Positions 1-13,600 of a stretch of DNA of 64,000 nt are shown piece after piece. Under the pieces are notes generated by a model, which saw nothing but the letters and a program-made list of their open reading frames with translations, ran no database searches and had not been told where the DNA came from. The stretch comes from Phallusia mammillata (Eukaryota > Chordata > Ascidiacea > Phlebobranchia > Ascidiidae). Each line of letters begins with the position of its first letter. Positions within the stretch are counted from its first letter, which is position 1. The stretch covers positions 173,652 to 237,651 of the forward strand of contig QLIY01000031.1 in the NCBI GenBank assembly GCA_003260075.1, written 5' to 3'. A program made the translations under genes and the position numbers.

Positions 1-1107
1 ATGTTGTGCGTTGTGACGTCATTACCTTTTTTCTTCACGTCGCGCCGCTTCTCGCAGGGTCCAAGCACATCCGCCAAGGTGGGGAGTACAAGTCCTGGCT
101 TTCTCCTTCTCTGTTTTTGACCACCCCTGCGGGCTAACGGCACCGCGTTACCAGGAGTGAAGTTTTAAAGTTCATTTTGTTACGTAAAGCGCTTCTTCAG
201 AATATATACTGTATTAAATCAGCCAAACGGGCGCTTACATGAGTGCTGTTTCAGCAGTTTAAACCTACGCACATCCGACTTTTATCCACTTTTTGAAAAC
301 TCTTTACATTCGCCTTTTTCGTGTTTCACAAAAAAAGGAATGAGAAGCAAATTGAACCAACCACTAAACAAGACTGAAAATTGTAGAGAATTTTAAAGAA
401 CCACAAAACCAACGTTACTTTAAAACAGGGGTGGGTAACCTTTTTTACTGTATAGGGCCAATTATAAATGTCATAATTGGATCGAGGGCCGCACATGTGC
501 ACCACACAAAGTGATTTTGCTTTGTTTCTTACCAAATATGCTTAACTACGTATAATTTGTATTTGATTCTAGCCACATTTTTCCAGATCGCAGAAAACTA
601 GCATCAAGCGCATTAATCTTTTCAAAAATATGTAATACTTGGACCCGTTTGTCAGTACTTTTAAAATCCAAGCGTCTCTGCGGGCCGCACAAGCTTTAAT
701 GGGGGGGGGGTCAAGATTTGTAGACTCTTACTAAAAACGAAACAACTGGAGAGCTTGCGTTTAGTTGCAATGCAGAAATTGCTACAATCACAGTCATAAC
801 GCTAACGAAAGACAAATTGTTTAAGGTGTAGGGCTTATAGTGAAACCATATCTTGCCAATATTCACCAAAAAAAATACAAGTGATATTAATTAGAATTAA
901 AACCAATCCTCATTGGGAATTTATCTTATTCACAGAGCAATAAAGTTGAAATAAACTCATGAAATAGTTTCCTTTACGACTTTAATAACTAGATAATTTG
1001 GAAATAAGAATACCACTGGTCGTCTAAAGATGGTTAAAACATGTTATAGCTTATAACTTTTCATTTACAAGAAAACATATTGTTCTCATTAAACTATTAT
1101 TTTTCTT
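1..1107. other. Upstream flank of CLCA copy 1; no firm gene
   Basis: No CLCA signal-peptide exon (present in the three other copies) can be found in this stretch. A possible terminal exon of an upstream plus-strand gene runs from 58 to a TGA at 118-120, preceded by the acceptor-like CTTCTCGCAG. It encodes a short Ser/Thr-rich then hydrophobic tail, but this is weak evidence. A hAT-like terminus lies at 426. Everything else is AT-rich and unassigned. Confidence 0.4.
426..709. mobile_element. Degenerate hAT-like non-autonomous fragment
   Basis: The stretch begins with CAGGGGTGGGTAACC, a typical hAT terminal inverted repeat. It then holds two GGGCCGCAC blocks, one near each end, as in other short hAT elements whose ends carry GGGCCGC. 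The right terminus is not recognisable and ends in a run of ten G. No clear target duplication was found, so the boundaries are approximate. Confidence 0.35.
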
Positions 1108-4100
1108 TTCTTCACCGCCACCCACAAGAGGACGTACTTTAGAAATGTGACAATTCTTGTTCCCAAAACGTGGACAACCGGTACTTACAATTCCACGTTC
1201 GCTCAAAGTTATGATTTTTTAAATATTTTTACCTAACATTTCTTTTACCAGTTATTAACTGCGGTCATATTTAGTACTAATCAAGTGGACCGGTGGTTCT
1301 TAAAATCTAGCCAAGGTCGGCTAGTGTAATACGTTTAATAAAACAAAGAGTTGATTTTACCACGCAACACGTTTGAATATTTGTAATTAATCATCGATCA
1401 AAACTGACCTCAGATACTTTTTCTGTTTTGCATGGTTTTTAAACTGCTACATGTTTATTTCTTTTAGGCGGACGTTGTGGTCGCGAATCCCAACCCAATG
1501 TACGGAGACACCCATACATTTTGCAATACGGACAATGTGGAGATCCGGGAAGCTATATCCACGTCACTCCGAGTTATTTGACCAACGACGCTGTGGTTAA
1601 TGATTACTGTCCAAGAGGTGAGGCTATGTGGAGCAAAGCTTCTTTAAAATCTTGCAAAATGGGCTAACCTGTTTCAAGAAAAATTAACTAGCACGGCAAA
1701 ACTTTGTAATGTTTCGCAAGTTTTGCCTCTTTTTGTAGTGCTAAATTTGCAATTTTGTCACGCAAAACGGAAAAGCGACACAAAAAGATACTTGTGTTTC
1801 ATTATCATTTTAGTTGTATTTGCTTTGCGGTATCCAGCCTGCCAACTAATTACTGACTTTTTGCCTGGCGCTTACAGTTATAATGTTTTAAAATATAACA
1901 ATAATAGGAAAACTATGTTTAAAAATAATAAAGATAGATGCGATTTAAATTTAGGCGTAGTTTGACTGCATCTCTAGTTTAAACAACCTAGCCGTGTAAA
2001 CTCCCAATTCGTTTCAAGTTTAAACACAAGCAATTGCCAGTAATCACACGTTTTCCGAAAGGCGTGTTTGATGCGCCTCGAAACATGCCGACGCTTGCCG
2101 TGATTTGAGACGTTGCTGATTGCTTGCGTTTCTGTCTCAGGTTCGTTGAAGCAATCAGCTCTGTGGTGCTAGTTTTGCAGTATTTGTATTGTGAAGAACA
2201 ATTTGGTCTCACAAATCTCATAAATTTACATAAGGTTAAAGTTATCATCATAAACTTGTTCAGATGATCATAAACATCATAAACTTGTTCAGATAGAGCT
2301 ATACATTTCAAACACGAAATTGCAACCAAGCATTGCGGCATTGTTTTTAATACTAACCGCACGCAGGCAAAGCTTTTGTTCATGAGTGGGCGCACCTTCG
2401 ATGTGGAGTGTTTGACGAAGCATCGACTGATGGAAACGATCCTTTCTATTGGGACAGCAATCAGAAAGTCCAGGCCACAAGGTAATTTAACATATTTCTA
2501 TTGATGTTGTTAACTACCTCCAGTACAAAGTCCTAAATTGGACAAAATCGGATTTCATTGTTGTACTCATCTTATTTTTGCGTAAAACGCAGCTTTTGCA
2601 ATGAAGAAGAATTTGTGAACGAGTTGTTTGCACTGTACTTATTGTTTGTCTGTTATACGACTGATTGTGTGTGTCATCCTTTCAATAAAACTTATACATG
2701 AGCACACAATCGTTACACGTTTTGTTGTTCTGGTACAGGGAGATGGGTAATAAAGTAATAAATTTAACCGCAGGAAAGGCAAACTGTTGCAACTACATAG
2801 TTCCAAGCCTAATATAAATTCCTATGCAAGTGTGCTTTGTTGCCTTGTGTGCACGTGATCTTATTGAACCTTTGGACCCTGTGTGGAATAACGAGTATCA
2901 GACTTGCTTGGACTTGTCATACGTAGTCTGTTTCAGCATTACTTGCACTTGTTTATTATTTTGTTATTATCATTTTTTTGAATAATGGAGTACCAGGTCG
3001 GGCTTTTTGTAAGTACCTAAACTGCTATTGTAACAAGAGTTTCAATGTTATATTCGTAGATGTCCTCTGGGTCTCGATGGAGAGTTTGTTTACTATGATG
3101 AACAAGGGAATATTCGCGGCTGTAACCCAACTTACAACGGTTTGCCAGAGGAAGGATGCATCTTTGTACCGTACGCTACACAAAACATCAACGCTTCGCT
3201 AATGTCACACCAGTTTATAGACAAAGTAAATCAGTTTTACCCACATTTTCATAAAACTGAAAACTTCATCGAAAGATTATTAAACTTTAGAAAAATATAT
3301 CAAAATGTCCGGGCCTAGGTTACAAGGCTTTTAAAGGTCCTAATATCATTTAAGATGATGCAAAGAGTTGATAACAAAACAACAGATAGTTAAATTTACT
3401 GCTACAGTATTTAATACTTTAATTTGGTGTTTGTCCTGTCAAAAGTTGATCATTTCTGTGACGATTCTGATGCAAATTTACCAAGAAGCAGTAGCAATGC
3501 ACACAACATTGAAGCTACAAATGAACAAAACCGATTATGCGGGATGAGAAGTGTTTGGAGCGTTATGAGGTCATCGGTGGATTTCAACGGGACGAACCTT
3601 CCCAATGACACCATCACTGACGTCACTCCGACGTTTATTGTGTTGGGCGTGCGAGACAGTTTGAGAAGTTCGTATTGGTTTTGGACGTGTCTGAAAGTAT
3701 GGGTGATGTAAGTCAATGTTTCACGAGCCTTTTAAACTGCACATATTCAAGTAAAAATTAATTACCAAAATATTTATCGTTCTCAGCCAAACAAACGTTG
3801 TAAATGGATCAATGGTCGGCATCGTTGCGTTTAATTCTACTACATACATCATTCACGATCTTGTGCCTATCGATGACAACAGAGCAAGCCGAGCGGATGT
3901 TATTGTGTCTTTATCTTCCGGTGGTGAGGCTTGCATCGAATGTGGTATCAAAATAGGAATAGAGGTTCAATGATGCAAGATATGTGTCATGTTCCAAAAA
4001 TATGGATCCTCTAAATGAGAAGTCATTGCATGTTACAGGTACTTAAGCAAGATGGAGAACCAACTGCTGGTGGTCATGCAATCGTTCTATCTGGCGGATT

Positions 4101-6417
4101 GGACAGCTCGTCTGTATCCATTGACAGAAATGAAGTTTTGGAAGCGGTGAGCTAACGTTACACCATTGAACCCTTTTCAAAAACAGAATAAAGCTTCTGT
4201 ATTATCTCCGGGTCTTTTTGACACAAAGCGTTTATGCAATACTTGTTTCGTTTTGAACAATTTTTAAAAATATGATGAATCAAAATTATAATCAACTTAA
4301 AACAACAAATATTTGGTCCAGCACCACACAAGTGCGATAACCTTTTAAAAATAAAGTTTCATTACTATTTTTTTCAATACTTGTTACAAACTTTCTTGCA
4401 GGAGGTGGTCATTGATTCAATATATTTTAACGTTACACATGTCAACGAAGATCTACAAAAAATGGTAGAGGAAACGCAAGGAGTTATGTTTTTTAACGAA
4501 GCAATGGACAGTGGTTCCTTGATTGAGAGGTTTAATGAACTTGCTTATGTAACTGATGGAGATCCCTATAATCAAATATATCAGGGAGCCTACATTATAG
4601 TTTTTCGTTTTACACAAGTGTTTACCATGTTCAACAATTTTGTACAAACGTGCACAATTATCTACCGTGTACGGTAACTTTTTTTAGATTCACAGTCAAT
4701 CATTCTCACTTTCATCGAACGAACATTACTCTGAAACCGTTCTTGTTGATTCAACGATAGGAAACAACACAGTGATTACGTTCACTTATGTATCTACCGG
4801 TGCGCCACTTGTTGTGCTTTATTCACCTTCATTGGAAATATACTGCTCTAGCAAGCCGCCATTGAAATGTGATGGATACGCTGTCGACAAAGTAGTGTTT
4901 AATACATCTACATTTGAAATACCTGGAACTGCTGAAGTAAGTTAAAACTCGCTTTTAACGCTTGTGGGTGGTATTTTGCAAATCGTAGTTTAATGCAATA
5001 TAGCTGTTCTTACGTAATTGTTTCTATTTACAAAAGGATCCAACGTTTGTAAATATTTTAAATTAGTATTTCATTTTCTGCACTTTTATATCGTTTTCGA
5101 TTCTTTAGGTTGGTGAATGGGTGTTCAGTATCAGCACTACAGACCACGGCGCCGATTTCGACGTTATCGTGACGTCAATGGCAGCAAACAGGGAAAATCC
5201 CCCAATGGTTGTGGAGTCCGGAATGTCACAAGTTAATGCCAGTAACTTGGAACCGATTGTCGTGTATGCAACGGTAAATGAAATTGTTTCATAGATAAAT
5301 TGTTTTCATCAAAATCGTTTTATTCTTGTTATTGGTTAGACAAATTGGTTTCTACTATTACTATATTTTGTTTCGGTAAAATTCTTAGTTGTATCTCCCT
5401 TTCAAGTACTTTTGCTCATCTTGCAGGTGTCAATTGGATACGCACCGTTGATCGAAGCTGATGTGTTGGCGACAATAACTTCACCTACTGGAACAAAGTA
5501 TACCTTGAATCTGCTAGACAGTGGATCAGGTATTTGAGATCTTTGTTTCAATGTTGTATGAGGTGATTTTTTCAGCCAGTCCCGTCGATTGGTTTCGCTT
5601 AACATGGCTAATGCAAATATACTTTATATTAACAATATTTAATTACAACAATGGACATGATATACAGGATTTTTGTGTTGTAACTCAGTAGCTATTTTTT
5701 TCGCATTGTCAGCTTGTATAAACCATAGACAATGTATTGCCCGACAATACATAGGCGTGATATTTTCGTTTTATTAAAATTGCATTGCTTTAGCTCCAGA
5801 TGTTCGGAAGTATGACGGTGTTTATTCAAAATGCTTTACCCAATTTTATGAAGAAGGAACCTATTCCGTACAGGCAAGGAACAATGTTTTGTAATAAATT
5901 GATGATCTCGAAACCGGAACAATTGTTTTTTTTTAGATAATACCAACCTTGTGTATTTTAGGTGAAGGTAACAGGGTTAGGAAACGGAACAAGTTCTAGA
6001 TATCACGGTTCTAGATCGGCAGCAGCCTACAATCCGGGGTACATTGAAAGCAACGGTAAAAGAAAGGAAATAAATTGATTAAACTCTGCTGCCCGTTTTT
6101 AATGAAATTCTTTAACTAAATTACCTTTGTGTGGTTACATCGACTTTTGTTTTGAAAACTGATTTGAGCTAAGTAAAGGACAAGAAGGCATAAACTACTA
6201 ACTCTTTGGCATACCTTCATATTTTTGATATTCAGGAACAATCGTGCTCCATCCTAATGGTCCTGCAGCCACAGGAAGTGATAATAAACTAACAACATCA
6301 GATCTTGATCCACTCACAAGGGTTGTGTCTCCACGAGGCTTTTCATATTCAGGGTTCGTTAGTCATTATTGTAATCGTTAAATAGCGATGTCCCTATTAT
6401 TTCCTATGATTATATCG

Positions 6418-6477
6418 CGGGCTACCTTTAATCAATGGGCCGAATTTGGCCCACAGGCCGCAGGTTGCACACCCCTG
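6418..6477. mobile_element. hAT terminus fragment
   Basis: Read on the minus strand, this begins CAGGGGTGTGCAACCTGCGG and continues with GGGCCAAATTCGGCCC, a standard hAT end. It lies directly beside the complete element at 6490-6909, in the intron between the 6353 and 7208 exon borders of CLCA copy 1. Only one end is visible. Confidence 0.4.
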
Positions 6478-6489
6478 CTTGGTTTAACC

Positions 6490-6909
6490 CAGAGGTTCCC
6501 AAACTGGGGTCCGCGGTCCTTTAGGGGTCCGAATTTTGGGGGGACTGCAAAGCGGTTAAAGTTATTCTGTAATCTAATTTGGCGTCAGTTTGTGCCACTA
6601 AATAGGTTTAACTTTAAATCAAAGTAGAATTGACAATCGACTGTCTCCATTGCTAAACAATGGCCTTTATTGAATGACAACTATCAAAAATGCAATTGTT
6701 CGCGCACAATCGTAATGTTTTTGTCCTGTTTGTGATGTCACATGCTGTCTTTGGATGATTGTTATGCGCAATTTTGCATAACTAGCTAAAATCCTGCAAT
6801 CGATTTTCGTTTTTATGCAATACAGATTTAGGCTTAAGGACCGCGAGCCCTTGAAATAATGGCAAAGGGACCATTTTGGAAAAAATATGAAAAAGTTTGG
6901 GAACCACTG
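6490..6909. mobile_element. Non-autonomous hAT element (MITE), family A, 420 bp
   Basis: Terminal inverted repeats are CAGAGGTTCCCAAACT on the left and AGTTTGGGAACCACTG on the right. The element is flanked by a perfect 8-bp target duplication GTTTAACC (6482-6489 and 6910-6917), which is diagnostic of hAT transposition. No transposase is encoded. The interior, with its AATCCTGCAATC and AATTTTGCATA blocks, matches the element at 37464-37814 in inverse orientation. Confidence 0.85.
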
Positions 6910-9385
6910 GTTTAACCTATAAGGTCTTGTCAATGCAGCTAGTGACAATATGTTGGCCGCATGGTGAAGTGTAGCCATGCAACACACCAGATTGTTGGGA
7001 CTGACAAACTGGCAACACTTTAGTTTACCAAATGTTGTTCTCTGAGTTTGTTGGACATTAGAAGAAAAATAAACATGAAAGATTTTTTAAAAAGTATAAA
7101 TCAGAGGATTTTAAACTCTGTGTTTGTATCACCATTTCTTAACATTTTTTTTGACAACGGCCAAAAGTGGGTCGTACAATACCAATGTCTGTTGATATGT
7201 AATGTAGAGATACATATAATCCGACGGTAGATGAAATTCCACCCGGCAAAGTGATTGACTTGGCAGTGGAACAAGTTGACAACCAAGATTTGTCACATGG
7301 TGTCAGATTGACGTTTTCAGCTCCAGGTTCTGACTACGACCTCGGGACAGGTTTGTTATGTTTTATTTTCTAATAAGTCAGGCTATACCTTGAGTACGAT
7401 TCCTTTTACTATTACACTCATCTAAAACAAGGGTAATGTGTTTTCGTGATTAATTGTTGTGTTGGTGCAAAACCTCCAAACAATTGTTTAAAAATGACTT
7501 TTTCATCCAAACACCTTTCGACGCTTGAAATATTGACCAGTGTTTGATTTGGTTGTACGTTTTTTCTATCAAAACTAACCATCTTAACGTGAATAAAAAA
7601 AAAAATCCAGTACTAAACGAAACGGCCTTAGACATGTCAAAGTTAACAAGGTGTGCTTTTCATTTTTAAGCATGGGCCTACGAAATTCGCTACAGCTACA
7701 ATTCACCTAGCGAACTGACAAACAACTTTGAAGAAGGCATTATTGTTACAAAGCACATGGTGTCCGAGGGCGACATCTTGAGTCCAAAGTCAGCCGGGAC
7801 CCAAGAGACAATGATTGTGGAATTAATCGCAGTCCCGGACAATAAGGATGCAATAAGGTGATAATATGCAAAATCTGCAAATAGAAATATCTACCCATGC
7901 AGTAGTTGGTACTGATTTAAATGTTTTACAATTTTCGCTACCATGCCGTACTTAGTTTAAGTATGTTTAATCATATTCTTTGGTCAAAGCGAATGCATAA
8001 ATTGTAAGATGTACTTCCTGCTTGATTCGTTCTATACTAGTCAACTACATATACTGATTTTTTATGTTTAGCGTCTGGTTTGCTCTACGTGCTCACGATG
8101 ATTCGGATAATGTGAGTCCCACTTCAAACGTAGCAATGATGAACGTGTTTGTTGCCCCATACGTTGATCCTACAACAGCTGCTACAGCGGAACCAGCAAC
8201 GGAACCAGCAACGACACCTGTAACGACACCTGCAATGGAACCACCAACAGAACCAGTAACTTTAACTGAAACACCCACAGCACAACCCATAACAACCACC
8301 ACAGCTACAACTGCGATTACAAAAAGCACTGGAAAGTCGGGTATACTATAACTTGTTATAACAAGTTTACATCATTCATTACATGCATATTTGATGATTT
8401 TCAAGTAATAAATCTGAAAACTAATTTTGTATTGTCCAATGACCCTAGACCAGATTGGAGCCTTGAACATTTGAAGACACATTACAAAGTTTTATTAACT
8501 CGTACATCTGTTAATACAGATTTCAGAGTTTGACTGCAGAAGGCCCGAATCATATCAATCAAAATCGCTTTCTCTTAAAGGAGAAAATATCGATTCTGGC
8601 TTACTTAACAATTTCTTGACATTTTGTTGCAGAAACCCAGAAAGAATTGGAGATTTTTAAACTTATCACAATCGTACTTGCTGCACTTTGTCTCATTTTA
8701 GGTAAGAAACGTATGTTCGATTGCAAATTTGAATCATGAAATCTTGCGTGGACAATTGCTTTCTTTCTCAAACAGACCTATGCGTTTTGATTTGGTTTAG
8801 AACGCTAACTAGTCCCGGGTATGATCAATTTGCAGTTGCGGTATCTCAAAAATCGTATGTAATCCAACCCGATATTTTGCTAATACTGAAGTGAACTTGA
8901 TTTTAACTTGTTTTAATATTGTCGGATTCTTATTGAGGGCGAGAAGTTTAGCATCTAATTAAAACATTCTGGACATTAGATTCTTCTATAATCTCGTTTT
9001 AGGCAGCTTGCAGTATCAGTTCGATGCTTCGCTTTATTTGTTAAGGAATCGTTCCACTTTGTGATCAACCTTATCTATTACAATCAGCTTGTAAAACTGA
9101 CATTTCTGTCGGACATGACGAATCAAGCAAAATCGAGCTTTGCATGTATTTACCTATCAATTAATATTTTTAGTTTGTTGTCTTGCTGCAACTTGTGTGT
9201 TAAAATATCATATGGACAAACAACGTAAGAAGTTCCAAAGCAGGATTGGAGACCGATTGGAGATGGGGGCCATCGCGAAAAATAGTTTGGGTGGGAACGG
9301 CTTCCTGGGATTCATGAGACCGGAGTTAAAAGACGGAGTTGGTAACCCCAATTCAAGTTATTCAAATGGATCAAACTCTTCTTAA

Positions 9386-10689
9386 AAATCAAAAAAAAAA
9401 TTGAGGTTCTCTTCAGCGTTTGATATATGGTTTGTAATCATTTATATTTAAATAATTGACTCCCTTTATTTGTCAGTTTTACGTTTCGATTATAAAAGTT
9501 AGCTTTTCTTGTTAGCTTTTCTTCAACTTGGGGTGTGATAAGGTTTCGTTTCATCCACTTTTCAAAACACTGAATCTGATATACTTGTACTGAAAACGAT
9601 TACTAATCGCTTCTTAATAAATTCTTATAATGCGTTTTTTATCGTCCTCCTTCGTTCTTCGAGAATCAGTGTCACACTTTTGACATTTCTAAAAGCAACT
9701 GGTACGCCCTTTCTTTACATTTGCCATTTGCGTTGCTTTTCTTTTCTTTTTGTTGATTGTGCGAGACCAAACCTTATAGATATTTCCTTTCTTATCATAT
9801 TTTTCTGTTTCTTCAGCTGGTAGATGATTGTTGGTGTTGGTAACGATACCTTTTCGCAGTTTAGTATTACTTAATTAGACTTTGACCAATAAGGATTGAT
9901 GCAATTTCGCGTTTACAGGTGATTTAAAATGCCCTTAGACAAAAGCAATGGTGTCGTTTGCAATACTTCAACTCCTGTATGTTTCAGAAAACATTGATTG
10001 CTTCTCTAGTTCGCACAACTCTTTTCGAACTAGTGTTGCTGCCTTTCCACACAAAGGCTTTTGTGCAGTGCAAAACGAACTTATAATGACCTCACAATGC
10101 CTTTTTCAGTGCAAAGTTTTACCGATTTTTTTTTTACCGAGGCGGTTGCATCACAATTAACATATTGCCAGAGCTTTGCAACATTATCTCTTGACCAACC
10201 ACATTCGGAAAAAGCTTACGTTTAAGATTTGACGCTGTAGAAATTTAAATGCAGTTTGTCTGATAACTGGACCATCTTAATTCAAACTTTTTACAAATGT
10301 AAAAGTCCAAAGATACACAAATTGAACATTGCACACCCTCGGTTTTGACAAACTTACTTATTCTATTCAAGCCACGAGACCACTAAGTAAACTTGACTTA
10401 TAACTTTTTGATTTGTAATTTAATTAGTATGAAAACTTGATTACTAAGGAGATCATCACATCAAAGATAAACCATACATACACTACACTTAGAAATATCT
10501 TTGACCGCAAAACTAAAAACACTTGAAGGTATGATTAAACTACAACACACTTGCAAAATTCCATCAAACATAAAGTACAATTTACAAAAACATACAAAAA
10601 ATACGATTCAAACGATACTTTAATGACGAGAATACAAACGTGACAAATTTGGTGTTTTGTTAAAAATGAATTCAGAATTTGGTTAAAAT
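9386..10689. other. Tail-to-tail intergenic region between CLCA copies 1 and 2
   Basis: This stretch holds the 3' ends of two converging genes. An AATAAA signal for copy 1 is near 9615. It is AT-rich, and I see no further coding exon, repeat or RNA gene in it. Confidence 0.5.
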
Positions 10690-13600
10690 CTATTTCAAAT
10701 AACTCGAATTTTGACTTCCACCTTCGACTTTTACTTGTGGCCTCGATAATTCTCGGTACTCGTTTCCATTCGGGCCGTTTTGTAAAGTTCCTCCCATCTC
10801 CAATTGCTCATTAACCCTGTATTTCTTTCGTTGTTTGTCCAAGTGATATTTTAATACCCATGTCCCAATCAAGCCACAAACTAAAAAACGAAAAAAGGAA
10901 ATAAAAATAAAAATAAGGAAACAAATCTATTAGATTTGTAGTTTAAAATTTAAAATTATGATAAAACCCTCAAAGATTGGACAAGTTTATCACAAAAGCT
11001 AAAACCGTTGGTTACAGTTTATGAAAACAACCTTTCTTCAGGCAGTTTAGAGTCCGTTTGCGAGATGATTTTTCCGAAACAAACAGTTGGTCAAACATGG
11101 ACCAAAGCAACTTAAAAAACTTTCTTACTTACCGAGAATGAAACAAAGGACAGCAAGTACAATGGTCACAATTTGGAATGTGTCGAGTTTGATTCCGGTA
11201 TCTGCAAAAAAATGCTGGAGTATTGTTTTGTCGTGTATTTCGACAAAAATAAAATCAGCGTAATGTCTTATATACTATTGTATTTGTCTATCTCAAGCAC
11301 CTTCGTTTAGGGGATATTTTTATGTCAATAAAATTTGACTTCGCCCACATAACACAAATCCACATACAATAAGCGACTACAGTATGTTTTATGTTGCACT
11401 GTGACTAAACATTTTTACACGCCTATCAAAAACAGTATACTACAAAATACGCAATCTTTTAAAACGTTGTTTCAAAACCTGTGTAAATGCCACATCAAGT
11501 CCATGTTAAATCTACAATTGAACAGTATCTACGAAAGTCTCGTTGAAGCAAAAAAATAGTCTATTTTCAGGATTGCAGTTTGTAAGATATATTTTCCAAC
11601 GGTTGTAGTAGTCACAGTTGTAGTTTTTGCAGATGTAGTTGTTGTAATGGGTTGTGGTGTGGATGTTTGGACAAAAGTCGTCGTTTGTGTTGCAGGTGAA
11701 GTTACTGGTTCTGTTGTAGGATCAACATATGGGACAACAAACACGTTCATCATTGCTATGTTTGAGGTGGGACTCACATTATCCGAGTCATCGTAAGCAC
11801 GTAGAGCAAACCAGACGCTGCACAAAAATATTTCTTTTTCTAGTTTGTTTATCAGAATTTCGTTGCTGACGAGCAAAACATAAGTTATTTTTAGGTATTT
11901 TTCGCAAACGTAAAGGTTTTTATCTATTTTTTCTCACCATATTACCACGTGTTTATCACCTTATTGCATCCCGGTCGTGTGGGACGGCAATTAATTCCGC
12001 TATCATTGTCTCCTGGGTCCCGGCTGACTTTGGACTCAAAACGTCGCCCTCAAACAATAAATCCTTTGTGATGAGAATGCCCTTGAAGTTGTTTGCAAGG
12101 TCGCTGGCAGAATCATAACTGTATCGGATTTGGTATGCTCGTGCTTCAAACAATGAAACCTAGCTTTAATAAACTCAAAAACGTTACTTATCGTGGTGCC
12201 TGTACAAACTAAAATTCGAACAAATGTTTTGATATCAGTTAGATGTTGTTGTTTTTTCTTTTCATATGTTTACTTGTAAATCATACATCACTGCTGCTGT
12301 TTTTTTGGTTAGGCTAAAAATGGCAGCGTCAATTAAATGGTTTATGTTATAACACTAAATTACCAATAAACTCAATACAAGTTGCTAACCTGTTCCGCTG
12401 TCGTAGTCAGAACCTGGAGCTGAAAACGTTAATCGGACCCCACGTGACAAATCCTGGTTGTCAACTTGTTCCACCGCCAAGTCGATCACTTTACCGGGTG
12501 GAATGACATCGACAGTTGGGTCATATGTAACGCTGTATTATAGTTTGTAGAAAACAGTGGTTACAATATATGTGCCCTAGTTTGGACACAAAAACAACAC
12601 AAAACCAACTCTTAAAATTGGCCCATCTGCGATTAGGCAAAAATCCAAACCTATAATATTGTCTGCTACTTATGCTTATTGGGCGATATGCATTAAATTA
12701 CAACTAATTTAAACAAAGCCACGTTTTGGAACGTCGTTAGACTCTTTTTTGATTTAATCTAATGTTTCTTTTGAACGGTTTAAACATAAAATTGATAAAA
12801 GTCCTTAATTTACAGTGATGCAATGACTGACAAACCCCGTATAGGAAAAGCCACCGGGAGACACGACTCTTGTGAATGGATCAATGTCTGATGTAGTCAA
12901 TGTATTATCATTTCCTGAAGCAGCGGGACCGTTTGGATTTGGCACAATTGTTCCTGAATATTAAAAACATAAAACAGTGGATCAAATGTGCCCTCATCTT
13001 TAATCGCTTACCATGCAAAGTCAAGTCAGTAAATTAGTTATTTACACAAGCGCCTGCAGATGACTAATGAGGTCTTGTTCGTTCTACCTATTTCCACATA
13101 TTGAAAAAAATAGGTTTTGAATTTTCCTACCGTCACTTTCAATATATCCAGGATTGTACGCAGCTGCCGATCTAGAACCGTGATATGTAGAACTTGTTCC
13201 GTTTCCTAATCCTGTTACCTTCACCTAAAAAACATTCAGTGGTGTTTTTTCAGCAAAGCATTATCTAACTTTCATTTTTAGAGAAATCTGATTTTTAAAG
13301 GTACCCAAGAAAATGAGTAGCAAAATATAAGTTCCCACCTGCACAGAATAACTTCCTGTTTCGACGAATTCAGTGAAATATCTGGAATAAACTCCGTCAT
13401 ACTTCCGAACATCCGGAGCTAAAGCACAAAACTTTTAAAAAGCGAAACTGACATTTGTTTTTTATGGCTGGTACATTGCGTGTACAGTTAAAAACGGGTC
13501 CCAAATTTAAGCCCAAACCCGACCCGAACCAGAAAGTATAACTCAAAAACCGGTTTGAACCCGAATCGTTTTGAGAAGCCCGTTCAAGCCTAAAAGTTTG

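Larger units (their letters stand above)
1108..9385 (+). pseudogene. CLCA copy 1, decayed in its N-terminal half
   Basis: Paralogue of the three other CLCA genes here. Recognisable exons: 1108-1216 (remnant), 1468-1617, 2367-2481, 3060-3225, 3445-3707, 3787-3964, 4039-4146, 4402-4584, 4688-4936, 5109-5273, 5427-5529, 5794-5873, 5962-6055, 6236-6353, 7208-7350, 7671-7857, 8072-8340, 8633-8701, 9174-9385. The HEWAH zinc motif is still readable in exon 2367-2481, though the following RWG is RCG. Damage seen: no signal-peptide exon; the 1108 exon lacks its start and its GT donor; exon 1468 is 150 instead of 151 nt (one base lost within the DNPY codons); exon 3445 has two extra bases before the VWA DVSxSM motif; exon 3787 lacks about 44 nt; the donor after 4584 reads GG. 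The exons from 4688 to 9385 keep all lengths and phases, including a GC donor after 5873. They encode the FN3-like region, a Thr/Pro stalk, a membrane segment and a 60-residue tail. An AATAAA lies about 230 bp past the stop. Confidence 0.85.

Noticed and set aside
8093..8329. Minus-strand open frame rich in Val/Gly opposite the CLCA stalk
   Set aside because: It is the antisense shadow of Thr/Pro codon repeats in the stalk exon; the sense strand fits the CLCA family and splice sites.
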